A stretch of 64,000 nt of DNA from an uncultured Erythrobacter sp. (GCA_947488155.1 CANKYK010000001.1:1-64000), one strand, 5' to 3'; positions 1 to 9,225 are shown, numbered from the stretch's first letter. Numbers and translations: made by a program. The notes: generated by a model not told the origin, from the sequence alone.

Positions 1-586
1 AAAGAGTGCGACGAACTGCAACAGTCTATCGCAAGTATTTGGATTGATTGACTAACAAGTCTATAATGTACCGCAATTTCCGGGATGTTAAAGCGCACCG
101 AGCAAAAAATTAGATGCCATTGAGTAAACATTCCTAACTGGCATCTATTCAAACCCGATCAAGCTCTCACCATATTTACTAAGCCCATAATCAAGCACCT
201 CAGCCATTGAAATCTGCAGGCTAGAGGCCGAGACCATAACAGCGCAGAGGCAGGGTATGTGCAATGACAAGCAAGTCCGCGTCGGGAGTTTAGACCAGAT
301 TGCCAATGTGTTGAACAGGTTGTTGCCCTTGTAATCGGAAACGATCAACCTGCTGCTCCTGCCGACATGGATGAAGCCAGGGGTGCCGCCGCCTCAATCC
401 ACTCGATGCGCAGTTGATAACGATCATTGACGGTTTGGTGCCATCCCAGGGTTCATCGCTAACTTGTTTGAATGAGGTTGTGGCCAGATAAAAACGGGAC
501 CATTCCGAACGGACAATCGGCTACAGTCCGTTAGTTAGAGGTTTTGACGCATAGCGGGCGACTTCCTACGCAAGCGTCAAATATCG
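1..586. other. Region with no supported gene
   Basis: I see no convincing gene here. Open frames are short, lack ribosome binding sites and resemble no family I recognise. A reading frame running in from the left edge ends with TGA at 49-51 and could be the tail of a gene outside the window, but the other two frames also close within 60 bases, so this is not decisive. The stretch lies on the far side of a tRNA remnant at 1571-1598 and looks like decayed mobile or accessory DNA. Confidence 0.5.
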
Positions 587-763
587 TCACCCTCCTTTAG
601 AAACATAAGATCTTGTTTCATCGACTGCATTTGCGGACGCATAGTAGTATTCGAGACGCTCGCTCCTATCATAATGGGCACTTATGATTGGCGGCGCCAT
701 TGCTGCAACGGTCATCGCAAAACCAAGGATCATCATTAGAATCGCGCCCTTGTGTCTAAGCAT
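587..763 (-). CDS. Small exported peptide (58 aa), unrecognised
   Basis: The predicted product begins MLRHKGAILMMILGF, a hydrophobic segment that looks like a signal peptide or single membrane anchor. A short polar part rich in Tyr (LEYYYAS) follows. I chose the ATG at 763 because GGAGA lies 8 bases before it; an upstream in-frame start at 814 has no such site. Size and layout resemble the small exported DUF6289-type peptides of sphingomonads, but that is only a resemblance. It follows another small membrane-protein gene on the same strand after 150 bases. Function unknown. Confidence 0.4.
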   Translation of the reverse strand: MLRHKGAILMMILGFAMTVAAMAPPIISAHYDRSERLEYYYASANAVDETRSYVSKGG

Positions 764-913
764 CTCGTTTCTCCAGCACGTAGCCGAGCACTTGGCTATC
801 CTGCCCTTTCGCAAGTAGACCGAGCGCGCCTTGAAACTGGATTGTCCGCACGAAAGTCTGCGCTAAGCCGCGGACCACGCAAAGACGCAGATCGACAATT
901 GGGCTGCGCATCG

Positions 914-1171
914 TCAATTAGCCTTTTCCGCGTAACGGGATTGAGAAACAGTGCGCGCTGCAACGATCGGTCGGAGCGTCTGTGCGAAAAGCATCAGAAA
1001 GCAAAGCGCTTGCGCCCAAACGGCCAGGTGACCAGTCACCAGCAAGAAAGCGACCATGGCAAAAAGACCAAGCGCGAGCCAGCCGATGATGTATCGAGCA
1101 AACCACGCGCTGTCCTGTGACAGGCAATCATAGCGCGGTGCCGCCAGAAGAACATGTCTTCTCTGGGTCAT
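914..1171 (-). CDS. Small two-helix membrane protein (85 aa), unrecognised
   Basis: The start is fixed by a strong AAGGAGG ribosome site 8 bases upstream of ATG at 1171; an upstream ATG at 1288 in the same frame lacks one. The product has a polar N-terminus of about 25 residues with one Cys. Two hydrophobic segments follow, one around residues 28-45 (IIGWLALGLFAMVAFLLV) and one around 50-63, and it ends in a basic tail. No family is recognised. With the next gene (587-763) it may form a small two-gene unit. It is not obviously part of the catabolic regulon. Confidence 0.45.
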   Translation of the reverse strand: MTQRRHVLLAAPRYDCLSQDSAWFARYIIGWLALGLFAMVAFLLVTGHLAVWAQALCFLMLFAQTLRPIVAARTVSQSRYAEKAN

Positions 1172-1570
1172 GGTAGAATTCCTCCTTCCGGTTCTTAGTC
1201 TGATAATAAGCCTACCAAGCATGGGCGATAATCCACCGATCGCGGAATTCTTTCTTTCAAATTTCTGACGAAATCGACTCAGACCCACCTCCTAGAGGTC
1301 AGCGGGGTTCGATTAGAGAAACTGTCACCCCCACCATTCGCGTAGATCAAGACCAGCACACACTGGCCAGTACCCGGCCTTCCAAACTGCTTGATCGCCT
1401 GATTTATGGCGCGCGCCGGTCGCAGCGAGCGGATGCTCCAACGCGAAGCGGCCACCATAGTGGTCGACGCGTTACATCGGGAACCTGCTGCGCCCTGGCA
1501 AAGCCGAGCTGCTTAGCGGCCTCTTCCATTATGGAGATACATCGGAAATCGCCACCTTAATCAGCGGGTC

Positions 1571-1598
1571 CTAGGTTCGAACCCTAGTGCGTCCACCA
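1571..1598 (+). tRNA. 3' fragment of a tRNA (T arm, acceptor strand, CCA), likely attachment-site remnant
   Basis: A perfect T arm is visible: stem CTAGG, loop TTCGAAC, stem CCTAG at 1571-1587. It is followed by TGCGTCC, discriminator A and CCA at 1588-1598. An intact gene would need GGACGCA about 75-90 bases upstream plus D and anticodon arms; none of these is present. Integrases commonly recombine into the 3' end of tRNA genes, so a lone tail marks one end of an integrated element. It sits just before the first operator of the catabolic region. Confidence 0.7.
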
Positions 1599-1645
1599 AA
1601 GCCTCATTACTTGTCATCTTTCCAAGACTTGCCAACAGGCACAAT

Positions 1646-1657
1646 TTGTCCGGACAA
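1646..1657. promoter_or_regulatory. Operator 1, TTGTCCGGACAA
   Basis: This is a perfect 12-bp palindrome lying 41 bases before the start of the exported-protein gene at 1699. A TAAAAT box at 1671-1676 could be the -10 element, which would place the operator over the -35 region. It is one of eight such sites in the window and presumably controls the 1699-3920 operon. Confidence 0.8.
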
Positions 1658-1698
1658 CTCTTCCCATTGGTAAAATATAGGCGTAGGCTGCCTCCGAT

Positions 1699-2340
1699 AT
1701 GCGCAAACTGATCGTTCTTATCCTGCCCGTCCTCGCGCTTTTTTCTGCCACATCGACGCTTGGACAAAACCCTATTGCACCTGGCATCTGGAGCAACGCC
1801 GAGGATGAGTATTTCGCTGAAGAAGAAGGCCGCGCTAAGCCAGAGTGGACCGGGTTGGAAATTGCCAGCAATGGCAAATGGCGCAGGATCGATCCCTATG
1901 GTGCAGCGCAGAGCGAATGGGCGACCTCTCCAATTCCCAATCTTTCGCAGGGCGAAGGAGAGGGTTGGCAGCTAAATGGCAGCGAACTTCGCCGCGCTAT
2001 CCCATTTTCATGCTGGGTTGCTGTACGAAAGTATACGAGCAAACCTGACGGAACTGACGATTGGACGTTTGAGCGCAATCTGAAAAGCTTCGATCAGGGC
2101 GGGCGCGTCTTCGTCTCTGGCAACGGCGTTGCTCCTGACGTGACCATTCGCCTGCGCAATGTGACCTGGGCAAAAGGCAGTCCGAACAAGCCAGTGCGTG
2201 TTCTTTACGTCCACACCGATGATCAGGTGAGAGCCGACAGCTATAGCTGGGGGGCACCCACGTCAGAGATTGTCGGGATAAATCTGCGCTGGGTGCAAGC
2301 AAGCTGCAGCGAAACTCCAACCAACATTGAAGGGGTATAG
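1699..2340 (+). CDS. Exported protein of unknown function (213 aa)
   Basis: The first 23 residues (MRKLIVLILPVLALFSATST...) form a clear Sec signal peptide with likely cleavage near LGQ-N. The mature part is about 190 residues, rich in Trp and polar residues, with two Cys (in PFSCW and VQASC) that could form a disulfide in the periplasm. I recognise no family. It is the first gene after operator 1 and is followed after 6 bases by an oxidoreductase, so it belongs to the regulated catabolic set. A role in binding or first processing of the substrate outside the cytoplasm is inference. Confidence 0.75.
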   Translation: MRKLIVLILPVLALFSATSTLGQNPIAPGIWSNAEDEYFAEEEGRAKPEWTGLEIASNGKWRRIDPYGAAQSEWATSPIPNLSQGEGEGWQLNGSELRRAIPFSCWVAVRKYTSKPDGTDDWTFERNLKSFDQGGRVFVSGNGVAPDVTIRLRNVTWAKGSPNKPVRVLYVHTDDQVRADSYSWGAPTSEIVGINLRWVQASCSETPTNIEGV

Positions 2341-2346
2341 AAAGCC

Positions 2347-3324
2347 ATGCAATCAACTCGCGCTACTTTTCGCGAAACCGGCGGCCCGGAAGTGATCGAA
2401 TGGATCACAGAGGAACTTCCAGCTCCCGGCCCTGGGGAGGTGACGATTGAGCATGGCGCGATAGGCCTTAATTACATCGACACCTATCACCGGCGCGGCA
2501 TCTATCCAGTCGAGCTGCCAAGCGGGTTGGGGTTGGAGGCCGCAGGGCGGATTGTAGCTGTTGGTGGTGACGTCCAGAACTTCGCCGAGGGCGATCGGGT
2601 CGCAACCTTCGGCCCCCTTATCGGAGCGTATGCTACGCATCGCAACATTGGGGCAGAGCACCTGTTCCGCCTACCCGAGAGCATTGACGATCAGACCGCC
2701 GCGGCCGCGATCTTAAAAGCGTGCACCACTGAATTTCTGGTTGAGCGCTGCGGCCGGGTACAGTCGGGGTGGCCAGTGCTCGTCCATGCTGCGGCTGGCG
2801 CCACCGGCCTCCTGCTGGTGCAATGGCTCAAGCATATTGGCGCCGAAGTCATTGGGACGGTGTCAACAGAAGCCAAGGCCAATGCCGCCCGTGCAGCAGG
2901 CGCGCATCACATAATCTATTACAAAGAAGAAGACACCGCCGCCCGCACACGCGAAATCACCGGTGGAGATGGAGTGCGCGTGACCTTTGACGGGATCGGG
3001 CGATCAACGTGGGAAACTTCGCTCGACGCGACCGGAAGAATGGGCCTGATCATCAATTACGGAAATGCCGATGCTCCTGTCGGCGAAGTTGATGTCGGCG
3101 TGCTGGCGATGAAGGGTTCATTGTTTAACACTCGCCCCATGCTGTTCCATTATTACGAAGATCCGGTTGACCGTGAAGCGGGCTCAACGCGAGTGTGGGA
3201 TATGTTTGATAAAGGGGCCCTGTCAGTGAAAATCGGACAAACCTATGCGCTCACCGATGCTGCTCAGGCGCATCGGGATCTGCAATCAGGCAAAACCACT
3301 GGTTCAACGATTCTGTTGCCATGA
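2347..3324 (+). CDS. NADPH:quinone oxidoreductase-like enzyme (zeta-crystallin type)
   Basis: A medium-chain dehydrogenase/reductase of 325 residues without the catalytic zinc ligands of alcohol dehydrogenases, as in quinone reductases and other zeta-crystallin-type members. The N-terminal GroES-like domain has GLEAAGRIVAVG around residues 60-71. The nucleotide-binding loop HAAAGATGLLLVQ lies around 145-157, and the conserved FDGIG segment near 214. It would reduce a quinone, enone or similar double bond using NADPH in the cytoplasm. It is the second gene of the operator 1 operon and overlaps the next gene by 4 bases (ATGA). Confidence 0.9.
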   Translation: MQSTRATFRETGGPEVIEWITEELPAPGPGEVTIEHGAIGLNYIDTYHRRGIYPVELPSGLGLEAAGRIVAVGGDVQNFAEGDRVATFGPLIGAYATHRNIGAEHLFRLPESIDDQTAAAAILKACTTEFLVERCGRVQSGWPVLVHAAAGATGLLLVQWLKHIGAEVIGTVSTEAKANAARAAGAHHIIYYKEEDTAARTREITGGDGVRVTFDGIGRSTWETSLDATGRMGLIINYGNADAPVGEVDVGVLAMKGSLFNTRPMLFHYYEDPVDREAGSTRVWDMFDKGALSVKIGQTYALTDAAQAHRDLQSGKTTGSTILLP

Positions 3325-3920
3325 CGCGCATCCATCCCGCCGCGATTGAAGACCTTCCGGAAAGAACGCGCGAGAGCTTGGCCTATGCTCAGGAAATCAT
3401 GGGATTCACACCTAATGATGTGCTCACCATGGCGCACTGGCCAGAATTGTTGACCGCAGTCGAGCAATTGGTTGCCGTGATTTACAAGCCGGGTGAACTT
3501 GATCCAGTTCTCAAGCGATTGGTCGCCACAATCACCAGTGGCGCCGCAGGATGCCGCTATTGCCAGGCCCACACGGCTCACGGCGCGGCAAAGATGGCAG
3601 GCGGCGATGCCGAGAAGATCGCCTCCGTCTGGGAATATCAAATCAGCCCACTTTTCAATGAGGCAGAACGGGCTGCACTCGATCTGGCTCTGGCGGCCGG
3701 CACACAGCCAAATGCCGCGACAGATGAGCACTTCGATACGCTAGAGAAACACTTCTCGAGACAGCAAATTTTGGAAATTATGGGTGTGATCAGCTTGTTC
3801 GGTTTTCTAAACCGCTGGAACGACACACTAGCGACAGAGCTTGAGGAAAAACCACTCAGTTTCGCGAGCAAGGCCTACACCGAAGAAGTTTGGGATCCTG
3901 GTCGCCACAAACGGGACTAA
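3321..3920 (+). CDS. AhpD/carboxymuconolactone decarboxylase-family protein
   Basis: A 199-residue helical protein with the CxxC and downstream His signature of the AhpD-like family (GCRYCQAHTAHG, Cys78 and Cys81). Members act as thiol-disulfide peroxidase partners or in oxidant defence, and some are lactone decarboxylases. The intact CxxC favours a redox role here. It is the third gene of the operator 1 operon and starts inside the preceding stop (ATGA). It ends 19 bases before a convergent gene. Confidence 0.88.
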   Translation: MTRIHPAAIEDLPERTRESLAYAQEIMGFTPNDVLTMAHWPELLTAVEQLVAVIYKPGELDPVLKRLVATITSGAAGCRYCQAHTAHGAAKMAGGDAEKIASVWEYQISPLFNEAERAALDLALAAGTQPNAATDEHFDTLEKHFSRQQILEIMGVISLFGFLNRWNDTLATELEEKPLSFASKAYTEEVWDPGRHKRD

Positions 3921-3939
3921 ACGCGCCGCACGTTTCCGC

Positions 3940-4245
3940 TTATTTCTTCCAAGCCGCTCCGCCGACCCAATCGCCCGCAAAACCAAAGAATTCCTCCATT
4001 CGGATCGATTGCCATACGCCTGCTTTAAAGTAAGGATCGGCTTCGAACTTGCGCCGCGCTCCATTTTTGTCGGCGGCCTTTATAATCAACAAAGACCCAA
4101 CCGTCTCTTCGTCCCGCTTCAGGGGGCCAGCGACGGCGTAATCATCAATATGCGCCTCGACATGGTCGAGGTGCGCAGTCAAGTTCTGGTCGCGCAGCCG
4201 CGCCCCATGCTCTCCATCGCGGCAGTAAAAAGCAAATAGCGGCAC
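3940..4245 (-). CDS. YciI-like protein (101 aa)
   Basis: A small dimeric alpha+beta-barrel (YCII-type) protein. The visible family pattern is VPLFAFYCRDGEHG at the start, a HLDHVEAHID segment and AVAGPL near the middle. I start it at GTG 4245 because AGAGGA precedes it; the longer frame to 4314 has no ribosome site. Such proteins are often found with aromatic or heterocycle catabolism and some are hydrolases, but the reaction here is unknown. It is the last gene of the long minus-strand operon that begins at 13094. Confidence 0.75.
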   Translation of the reverse strand: MPLFAFYCRDGEHGARLRDQNLTAHLDHVEAHIDDYAVAGPLKRDEETVGSLLIIKAADKNGARRKFEADPYFKAGVWQSIRMEEFFGFAGDWVGGAAWKK

Positions 4246-4400
4246 TAAAGTTCCTCTTGTGGTGGCACAAAGACGACAAGGTCGATCACTTGCCCGGCGG
4301 TACCGTTGTTTCAACGCACCGTATTGCTGATCACTCGATCATACAACAGCGTGACCGGGCAAGCCTGCACCCAATCGTCATAAAGCGGATGAAGCTGCGT

Positions 4401-5303
4401 TCATTCGCCGACCTCGATCATTTCGACCAGCTCGCCGCCACGACCCATAGTCGTCGCACTTCGCCGACCTTCGTAGAGCGCTCCGTCACGCTGCACGGGC
4501 GGGTTGATCCAGTCCACATCGCAGCTATCCAGATCACGCGCAGCCAAGCTAACTAGCGCATTTCCCGGAGGCAAATGGCCTTCCATCCTCGGTCTTGCGA
4601 TTGTTTCTGATGGATAGTCATCAACCTCGACAATCGGCGTGCGGTCTTCCAAGACCATCGTAATCGTGGTCAGCGTATCGGCCGGTAAGCCAAATGCATT
4701 GTTGATCATCGAATAGGGCAAAGTGTAATCCGCGCCGCGCGCCAAGCCGAGCTTTTGGCTGTACCAGCTCAAACTTGCCTCACGGTCTGGCGTGGCCAGA
4801 ACAACAATGAATATCCGGTCCACCGACGATTCTGCGCGCGGCAGATCAATGTCCGGCATATCGCTCAAAACCTGGTTGAGATAGACCATTTCCTGACCTG
4901 TGCCGAGAACCTGCATCGGGATAAAGGCGGGTTCAATATTCTCTAGTTTTTTGGGCGGACCGACAATCGTGAAACCGGCGTCTTCGACGACCTCAGGCCA
5001 ATGCCAAACATCTTCGACTGTGCATTCGAACGCGGCCCAGCCATAGCTGCACGTCGGCTTGAAATCGGGATGAGTTTCTTGCTCAACAAGTCGGAACCAG
5101 CATGGCGCTCCACTGATCGGACGCAGCACAGCATAGGGCGCACCCGCATTACCTGCACAGCCCCAGCTAGCGGCCAGATCAATAGGTAATTTGCCCTGCT
5201 CGATCAATTCCAAGCCGAGGCAGTCGCGGTACCCCACCAAGGCACGATCAAGGTCTGGTGCGGTCGAAAGGCCACCTAAAATGGTACCATGCGCGATGCT
5301 CAT
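4401..5303 (-). CDS. Two-domain VOC (glyoxalase/dioxygenase fold) protein
   Basis: The 300-residue product has two vicinal-oxygen-chelate repeats, each with the pattern of a domain start followed by a W/Y-Y-x-LGL motif: RALVGYRDCLGLEL near residues 20-33 and ASLSWYSQKLGLARG near 177-191. Metal ligands cannot be assigned with confidence, so lyase, isomerase or dioxygenase activity is open. The start overlaps the stop of the upstream hydratase (ATGA). Three further VOC genes lie in the catabolic region. Confidence 0.82.
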   Translation of the reverse strand: MSIAHGTILGGLSTAPDLDRALVGYRDCLGLELIEQGKLPIDLAASWGCAGNAGAPYAVLRPISGAPCWFRLVEQETHPDFKPTCSYGWAAFECTVEDVWHWPEVVEDAGFTIVGPPKKLENIEPAFIPMQVLGTGQEMVYLNQVLSDMPDIDLPRAESSVDRIFIVVLATPDREASLSWYSQKLGLARGADYTLPYSMINNAFGLPADTLTTITMVLEDRTPIVEVDDYPSETIARPRMEGHLPPGNALVSLAARDLDSCDVDWINPPVQRDGALYEGRRSATTMGRGGELVEMIEVGE

Positions 5304-6055
5304 TTTCCGAACTCCGGTTTTCGCTTTTCAACGAAAGCCTGCGTCCCTTCCGCAAAATCAGGTAAGGTGAAAGCACGCGCAAACATCTCTGCGGTTTTTT
5401 CGCTTTCCTCTGCCTGCCCATCCAGCACGAAGCGGATCATGCGCTTACTTTCGCGGATCGAATGCGGACTCGCCGATAGCAGCGCCTCAATTTGCGCACC
5501 GGGATCATCAGTAATCTGCTCAATCAGACCGACCCTCAACGCCTCTGCCGCGTCAATCAATGCGCCAGTGTACAGCATCCGGCGCGCCTGCCCTGGCCCA
5601 ACCAAATCAACCAACAGCTTTACGTCATGCAGCGGATAGACAAGACCAAGCTTGGCTGGTGTAATCCCGAAGCGCGCGGCACCGCTCGCTAGCCGCATAT
5701 CGCATGCCAGCGCGAGGCCGCAGCCACCGCCGACACAATCACCCTCTACCCACGCAAGCGTCGGCATATTGAGCCGGGCCAGCTTGTACTGAACGGTGTT
5801 GATCGCTGCCTGATTGGCTGCGCGCCACGCGGCGTCATCCTTGTTCGCGAGCAATTCCTTGATATCCGCGCCGGCGCAAAACGCGCCGCCATCCGCCGAA
5901 CGCAGCACCAGCACGCGCGCATCCGGATTGCTTTCTGCCTGATCGAGCAGACCAGGCATCGCCTGCCACATCTCCATGTTAAACGCGTTGCGCTTGTCAG
6001 CGCGATCAATCAGCAGGTGCGCAGCATTGCCGTCCAATTCGAGGCGCAGGCTCAA
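5300..6055 (-). CDS. Enoyl-CoA hydratase/isomerase family protein
   Basis: A crotonase-fold enzyme of 251 residues. Visible features are the oxyanion-hole segment FCAGADIKEL (near residues 77-86) and the second conserved block GDCVGGGCGLALACDMRLA (near 124-142). The start is TTG at 6055, overlapping the stop of the preceding gene as TTGA; the longer frame would extend deep into that gene. At the two usual catalytic Glu positions the second is not obvious, so hydratase versus isomerase is unsettled. It probably acts in beta-oxidation-like steps of the pathway. Confidence 0.88.
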   Translation of the reverse strand: MSLRLELDGNAAHLLIDRADKRNAFNMEMWQAMPGLLDQAESNPDARVLVLRSADGGAFCAGADIKELLANKDDAAWRAANQAAINTVQYKLARLNMPTLAWVEGDCVGGGCGLALACDMRLASGAARFGITPAKLGLVYPLHDVKLLVDLVGPGQARRMLYTGALIDAAEALRVGLIEQITDDPGAQIEALLSASPHSIRESKRMIRFVLDGQAEESEKTAEMFARAFTLPDFAEGTQAFVEKRKPEFGK

Positions 6056-6924
6056 GCGGGATTCTCCGCAATGAAGTGATCGGCAATCGCTTTGCGAGTG
6101 GTCACCCAAACGCCGTCATGCGCGCGGACATGTTTAAAGAATTCCTCCAATGCCCAGATCCGGCCCGGTCGCCCGATAATCCGCAAATGCAGCCCTAGGC
6201 TCATCATCTTTGGATTGCCTTCCTCTCCTTCGCGGTAGACCTGATCAAAGTTCGCCTTGGCATAGTCCAGCCATTGATGCGGTGTTAGCGCCGGGTCCGT
6301 CCACATCTTCATATCATTGCTGTCGAGCTGATAAGGCAGGATGCACATCGGCTTACCCGGAATGGTTTCCCGATCCCAGAACGGCACGTCGCCGGAGTAA
6401 TCGTCCATATGATAGCTGAAGCCCTCCTCGGACAGCAGCCGGCGGGTGTTGTCAGTCAGCAGATAGCGCGAGAGCCAGCCATAGGGACGCACGCCGCAGG
6501 TCTTCTCAATGCTTGTCACAGCCTTGCGAATGAACTCGCGCTCCTGATCCTCATCCATCTTAAACTGGTGCACCCAGCGCCAACCATGGCTGACCGGTTC
6601 GTGCCCCAATTCCACGATCGCTTCGGCAATCTCTGGGTGGTTTTCCAGACTAAGCGCAGCGACCGTCCAACTCGCCATAATATCGTAACGTTTGAGCAAT
6701 TTCACGACGCGCGGCGCGCCCGCTTTAATGCCATAAAGGTAATTGGATTCGTTCGAGTAATTGCGCATCTTCGACTTCACGAAAACGCCGAGTTCATCGA
6801 CCGGCTCCATCCCGCGATCGCCGCGGGCAATGGTCATCTCGCTGCCCTCTTCGACATTGACAACAACGCTCAGTGCCATCTTCGCGCCGCCCGGCATATC
6901 CATACGTTCTTCGATGAGTGGCAT
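6052..6924 (-). CDS. Polysaccharide-deacetylase-like hydrolase, PuuE/cyclic-imidase type (copy 1)
   Basis: The 290-residue protein belongs to the NodB-fold branch that includes PuuE allantoinase and cyclic imide hydrolases rather than true sugar deacetylases. It has the NVEEGSE block near residue 23, LYGIKAGAPRVVKLL near 63, and GHEPVSHGWRW near 107 holding the two His metal ligands. The family opens cyclic amide or imide rings. Its start shares one base with the upstream SDR stop (TGATG). Two more members lie at 28250-30075. Substrate is inferred, not shown. Confidence 0.85.
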   Translation of the reverse strand: MPLIEERMDMPGGAKMALSVVVNVEEGSEMTIARGDRGMEPVDELGVFVKSKMRNYSNESNYLYGIKAGAPRVVKLLKRYDIMASWTVAALSLENHPEIAEAIVELGHEPVSHGWRWVHQFKMDEDQEREFIRKAVTSIEKTCGVRPYGWLSRYLLTDNTRRLLSEEGFSYHMDDYSGDVPFWDRETIPGKPMCILPYQLDSNDMKMWTDPALTPHQWLDYAKANFDQVYREGEEGNPKMMSLGLHLRIIGRPGRIWALEEFFKHVRAHDGVWVTTRKAIADHFIAENPA

Positions 6925-7736
6925 CAGTGCATCTCCTCACCGCCAGAGACATTGAGCGCTTCGCCGGTCACATAGAATGCGTCATCGCTCGCTAGCCAAA
7001 TGCAAGCGGCGGCGGTGTCTGATGGCAGGCCAGGTCTGCCCATCGGGTTTTTCGCGCTCATGTTCTCCAGATAGGCCTCAACATTATCGAAACCGAGCAG
7101 CTTGGAGAAGTACTCGTTCTGCTGCGCGCCGAGACCGGTTGTGACATGGTTCGGACACACTGCGTTTACCGTAATGCCGTGGCCGCCCAGTTCGACCGCG
7201 CTCGCACGGGTCAGGCCGACCATGCCATGCTTTGACGACACATAGGCTGGCAGATGCGGAAAGCCGGTCTTCGCCGCCTGCGATGCAATGTTGATGATGC
7301 GGCCACCTTTGCCCGCCTCCACCATCGCGCGAGCAGCGGCCTGGGTGCAATAGAACGCGCCGGAGAGATTGACCGAGAGCACCTGGTCCCATTCTTTCGC
7401 CGTATCAACCTCAAGCAGCGGCTTCATCAAGAAACCGATCCCGGCGTTGTTCACGAACACATCGACTTTGCCGAAATACTCGATCGTCTTGGCGACCAGC
7501 GCCTGGCATTGATCAGCTTTGGAAACGTCACAGGCGATAGTGGCAACCTTGCCCCCCGAAACAGATGAACGCCCACGCAATTCCCCTGCAACTGCTTCGG
7601 CTTCGTCATCGATTGTCAGATCAGAGACGACGCAGTTCGCACCTTCATCGGCGAAGGCCTGAAGGATACCTTGGCCAAGTCCCTTTTGCTTACCGGAGCC
7701 GGTGACGACTATCGTCTTGCCAGAATACTTGCCCAT
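6924..7736 (-). CDS. Short-chain dehydrogenase/reductase (SDR)
   Basis: A classical SDR of 270 residues. The nucleotide loop VVTGSGKQKGLGQGI lies near residues 10-24, and NNAG near 97. The catalytic Ser is in NIASQAAKTG, and the Tyr-Lys pair in AYVSSKHG near 165-172. It would oxidise a hydroxyl or reduce a carbonyl with NAD(P). It lies in the middle of the minus-strand operon, 3 bases after the REDY-like gene. Confidence 0.92.
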   Translation of the reverse strand: MGKYSGKTIVVTGSGKQKGLGQGILQAFADEGANCVVSDLTIDDEAEAVAGELRGRSSVSGGKVATIACDVSKADQCQALVAKTIEYFGKVDVFVNNAGIGFLMKPLLEVDTAKEWDQVLSVNLSGAFYCTQAAARAMVEAGKGGRIINIASQAAKTGFPHLPAYVSSKHGMVGLTRASAVELGGHGITVNAVCPNHVTTGLGAQQNEYFSKLLGFDNVEAYLENMSAKNPMGRPGLPSDTAAACIWLASDDAFYVTGEALNVSGGEEMH

Positions 7737-7739
7737 GGA

Positions 7740-8048
7740 TCATAGATCCTCGGTCAGGATGAATTGCGGCGCATCAGCGTAGACTTGAAACGGTGCGGCG
7801 GCTTCCTGAAATTTCTCGTCCGAAACGTCCGCGATGAATGCGTCCATATCCGTGATGTCGAGCACTTCAAAATATTGGTACGGCGGGGTCGCTTCTGGAT
7901 CGCCGAACAAACCGGTCGCCTTGTGCACAGTGAAGCTTTTGACAGAACCCAATGCGCTCGCCGTTGGCACATCTTTGGTCTTTGCCCATTCCTCATATTC
8001 GGCAACATCGGTGCCTGGCTTCAGATTGAATGGAACGATAATACGCAT
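7740..8048 (-). CDS. REDY-like (HapK-type) small protein (102 aa)
   Basis: The product matches the REDY-like family by its N-terminal MRIIVPFNLKPGTD, the central pattern GDPEATPPYQYFEVLDI and the final FILTEDL. These are dimeric alpha+beta-barrel proteins known from pyrrole-pigment gene clusters and scattered catabolic clusters; no reaction is firmly established. The start ATG at 8048 has AGGAGAG upstream; the longer frame to 8276 overlaps the amidase and is not supported. Confidence 0.75.
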   Translation of the reverse strand: MRIIVPFNLKPGTDVAEYEEWAKTKDVPTASALGSVKSFTVHKATGLFGDPEATPPYQYFEVLDITDMDAFIADVSDEKFQEAAAPFQVYADAPQFILTEDL

Positions 8049-8058
8049 GGGTTCTCTC

Positions 8059-9225
8059 CTAGGAGTTTGGCGCGTGGTATGCGCTGAGTTTGTGATCAAC
8101 TTGCCGAGCGATTGCAAACATGCCCGCTTCCGCGCCAGCAGGTCCGACGATCTGAACGCCGATTGGCAGGCCATCTTGGGTCCATCCGGCAGGGATGCTG
8201 ATAGCGGGCAGGCCAGCGATATTGGCAAGACACGTAAAGTCCGCCTGCGCGGCGGGTTCGGCCTCACTGTGGGCAAATGGCGGGTTGGGAACTGTTGGTA
8301 GGATCAGGAAGCCGTATTCGGCAATGATCATCCGCATCGCCTCGCGTGCTTCGGCGAGAATGACCTGATCCTCCGCCCAGTCCTCGGCTGATCGGCGCGG
8401 GCCATAGGAAAGGAGCTTGGCGAGATTGTCTGAGACGGAAACGCCCGCCAAATCTTTCGCCATTTTCTTTGAAACGCCAATAAAGCCAGCGAAGCGAATA
8501 CGGCTCTGCTTATGCGGCAGCGCGACGTCTGTTGGCGTGCTGTCTAGCGCTGCGACAGCCGCTTTGAACGCAGTCTGCACATCAGGATGCACATCAACAT
8601 CATGGTCAATCAGGGTTGCGCCCGTGCCCTCAATCGCGATGTCACCAAAATTGGTAATGACTCGAGAGGTCTGCTCCAACACATCGAGATCGCGCGCCAA
8701 GGGACCAATCGCGTCGAGCGATCTATCGGCAGGCAGCAATCCGTCCTGGCTGACCCGGTCCGTTGCAGGTTTAAAACCATAAACACCGCAGTGCGACGCC
8801 GGGATCCGGACAGAACCCATGGTGTCAGAACCCAGCGCAATATCGCACAGGCCAGCGGCTACGGCGGCTCCGCTGCCACCCGATGAGCCGCCCGGTGAAA
8901 AGCCATCACGGTGCGGGTTTTGCGTCGGGCCAAAATGCGGATTATCCGTCTTTGCGCCCAGCGCGCCCTCTTCCATATTGAGGATGCCCGTGATGGCCGC
9001 TCCGGCAGCACGCAAACGAGAAACCACTTCAGCATCTGCCTCCGCAAGCCGGTCTTCCCATGCGCCAATACCCGCATGAAACGGCATGCCTTTGACCGCA
9101 ATATTCGCCTTCACGCCGACAGCCACGCCGGCCAGCGGGCCTTCGCCGCCAGCAGCGTTTTCATCGCGAAACAGAAAGGCGTTATAGGAATCGAGCATCG
9201 TGGCCGTCTTATACCCCGCGCTCAT
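8059..9225 (-). CDS. Amidase-signature family hydrolase
   Basis: At 388 residues it is somewhat shorter than typical members (about 450-500). It keeps the full Ser-cisSer-Lys triad: Lys in VGVKANI near residue 38, cis-Ser in SPGGSSGGSGA near 110, and the nucleophile Ser in GSDTMGSVRIPAS near 134. It hydrolyses an amide, possibly the half-amide made after ring opening; that link is inference. The start overlaps the ligase gene by 17 bases; an ATG at 9198 is an alternative. Confidence 0.9.
   Translation of the reverse strand: MSAGYKTATMLDSYNAFLFRDENAAGGEGPLAGVAVGVKANIAVKGMPFHAGIGAWEDRLAEADAEVVSRLRAAGAAITGILNMEEGALGAKTDNPHFGPTQNPHRDGFSPGGSSGGSGAAVAAGLCDIALGSDTMGSVRIPASHCGVYGFKPATDRVSQDGLLPADRSLDAIGPLARDLDVLEQTSRVITNFGDIAIEGTGATLIDHDVDVHPDVQTAFKAAVAALDSTPTDVALPHKQSRIRFAGFIGVSKKMAKDLAGVSVSDNLAKLLSYGPRRSAEDWAEDQVILAEAREAMRMIIAEYGFLILPTVPNPPFAHSEAEPAAQADFTCLANIAGLPAISIPAGWTQDGLPIGVQIVGPAGAEAGMFAIARQVDHKLSAYHAPNS

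Larger units (their letters stand above)
1172..1698. other. Gene-poor stretch with tRNA tail and operator
   Basis: Apart from the tRNA 3' remnant and the operator listed separately, there is no complete gene. On the plus strand one frame stays open from about 1261 to a TAG near 1513 and another from 1461 to the TAG at 1570-1572. Neither has a start codon with a ribosome site. They could be decayed pieces of an integrase or other mobile-element gene, but no motif confirms that. Confidence 0.4.
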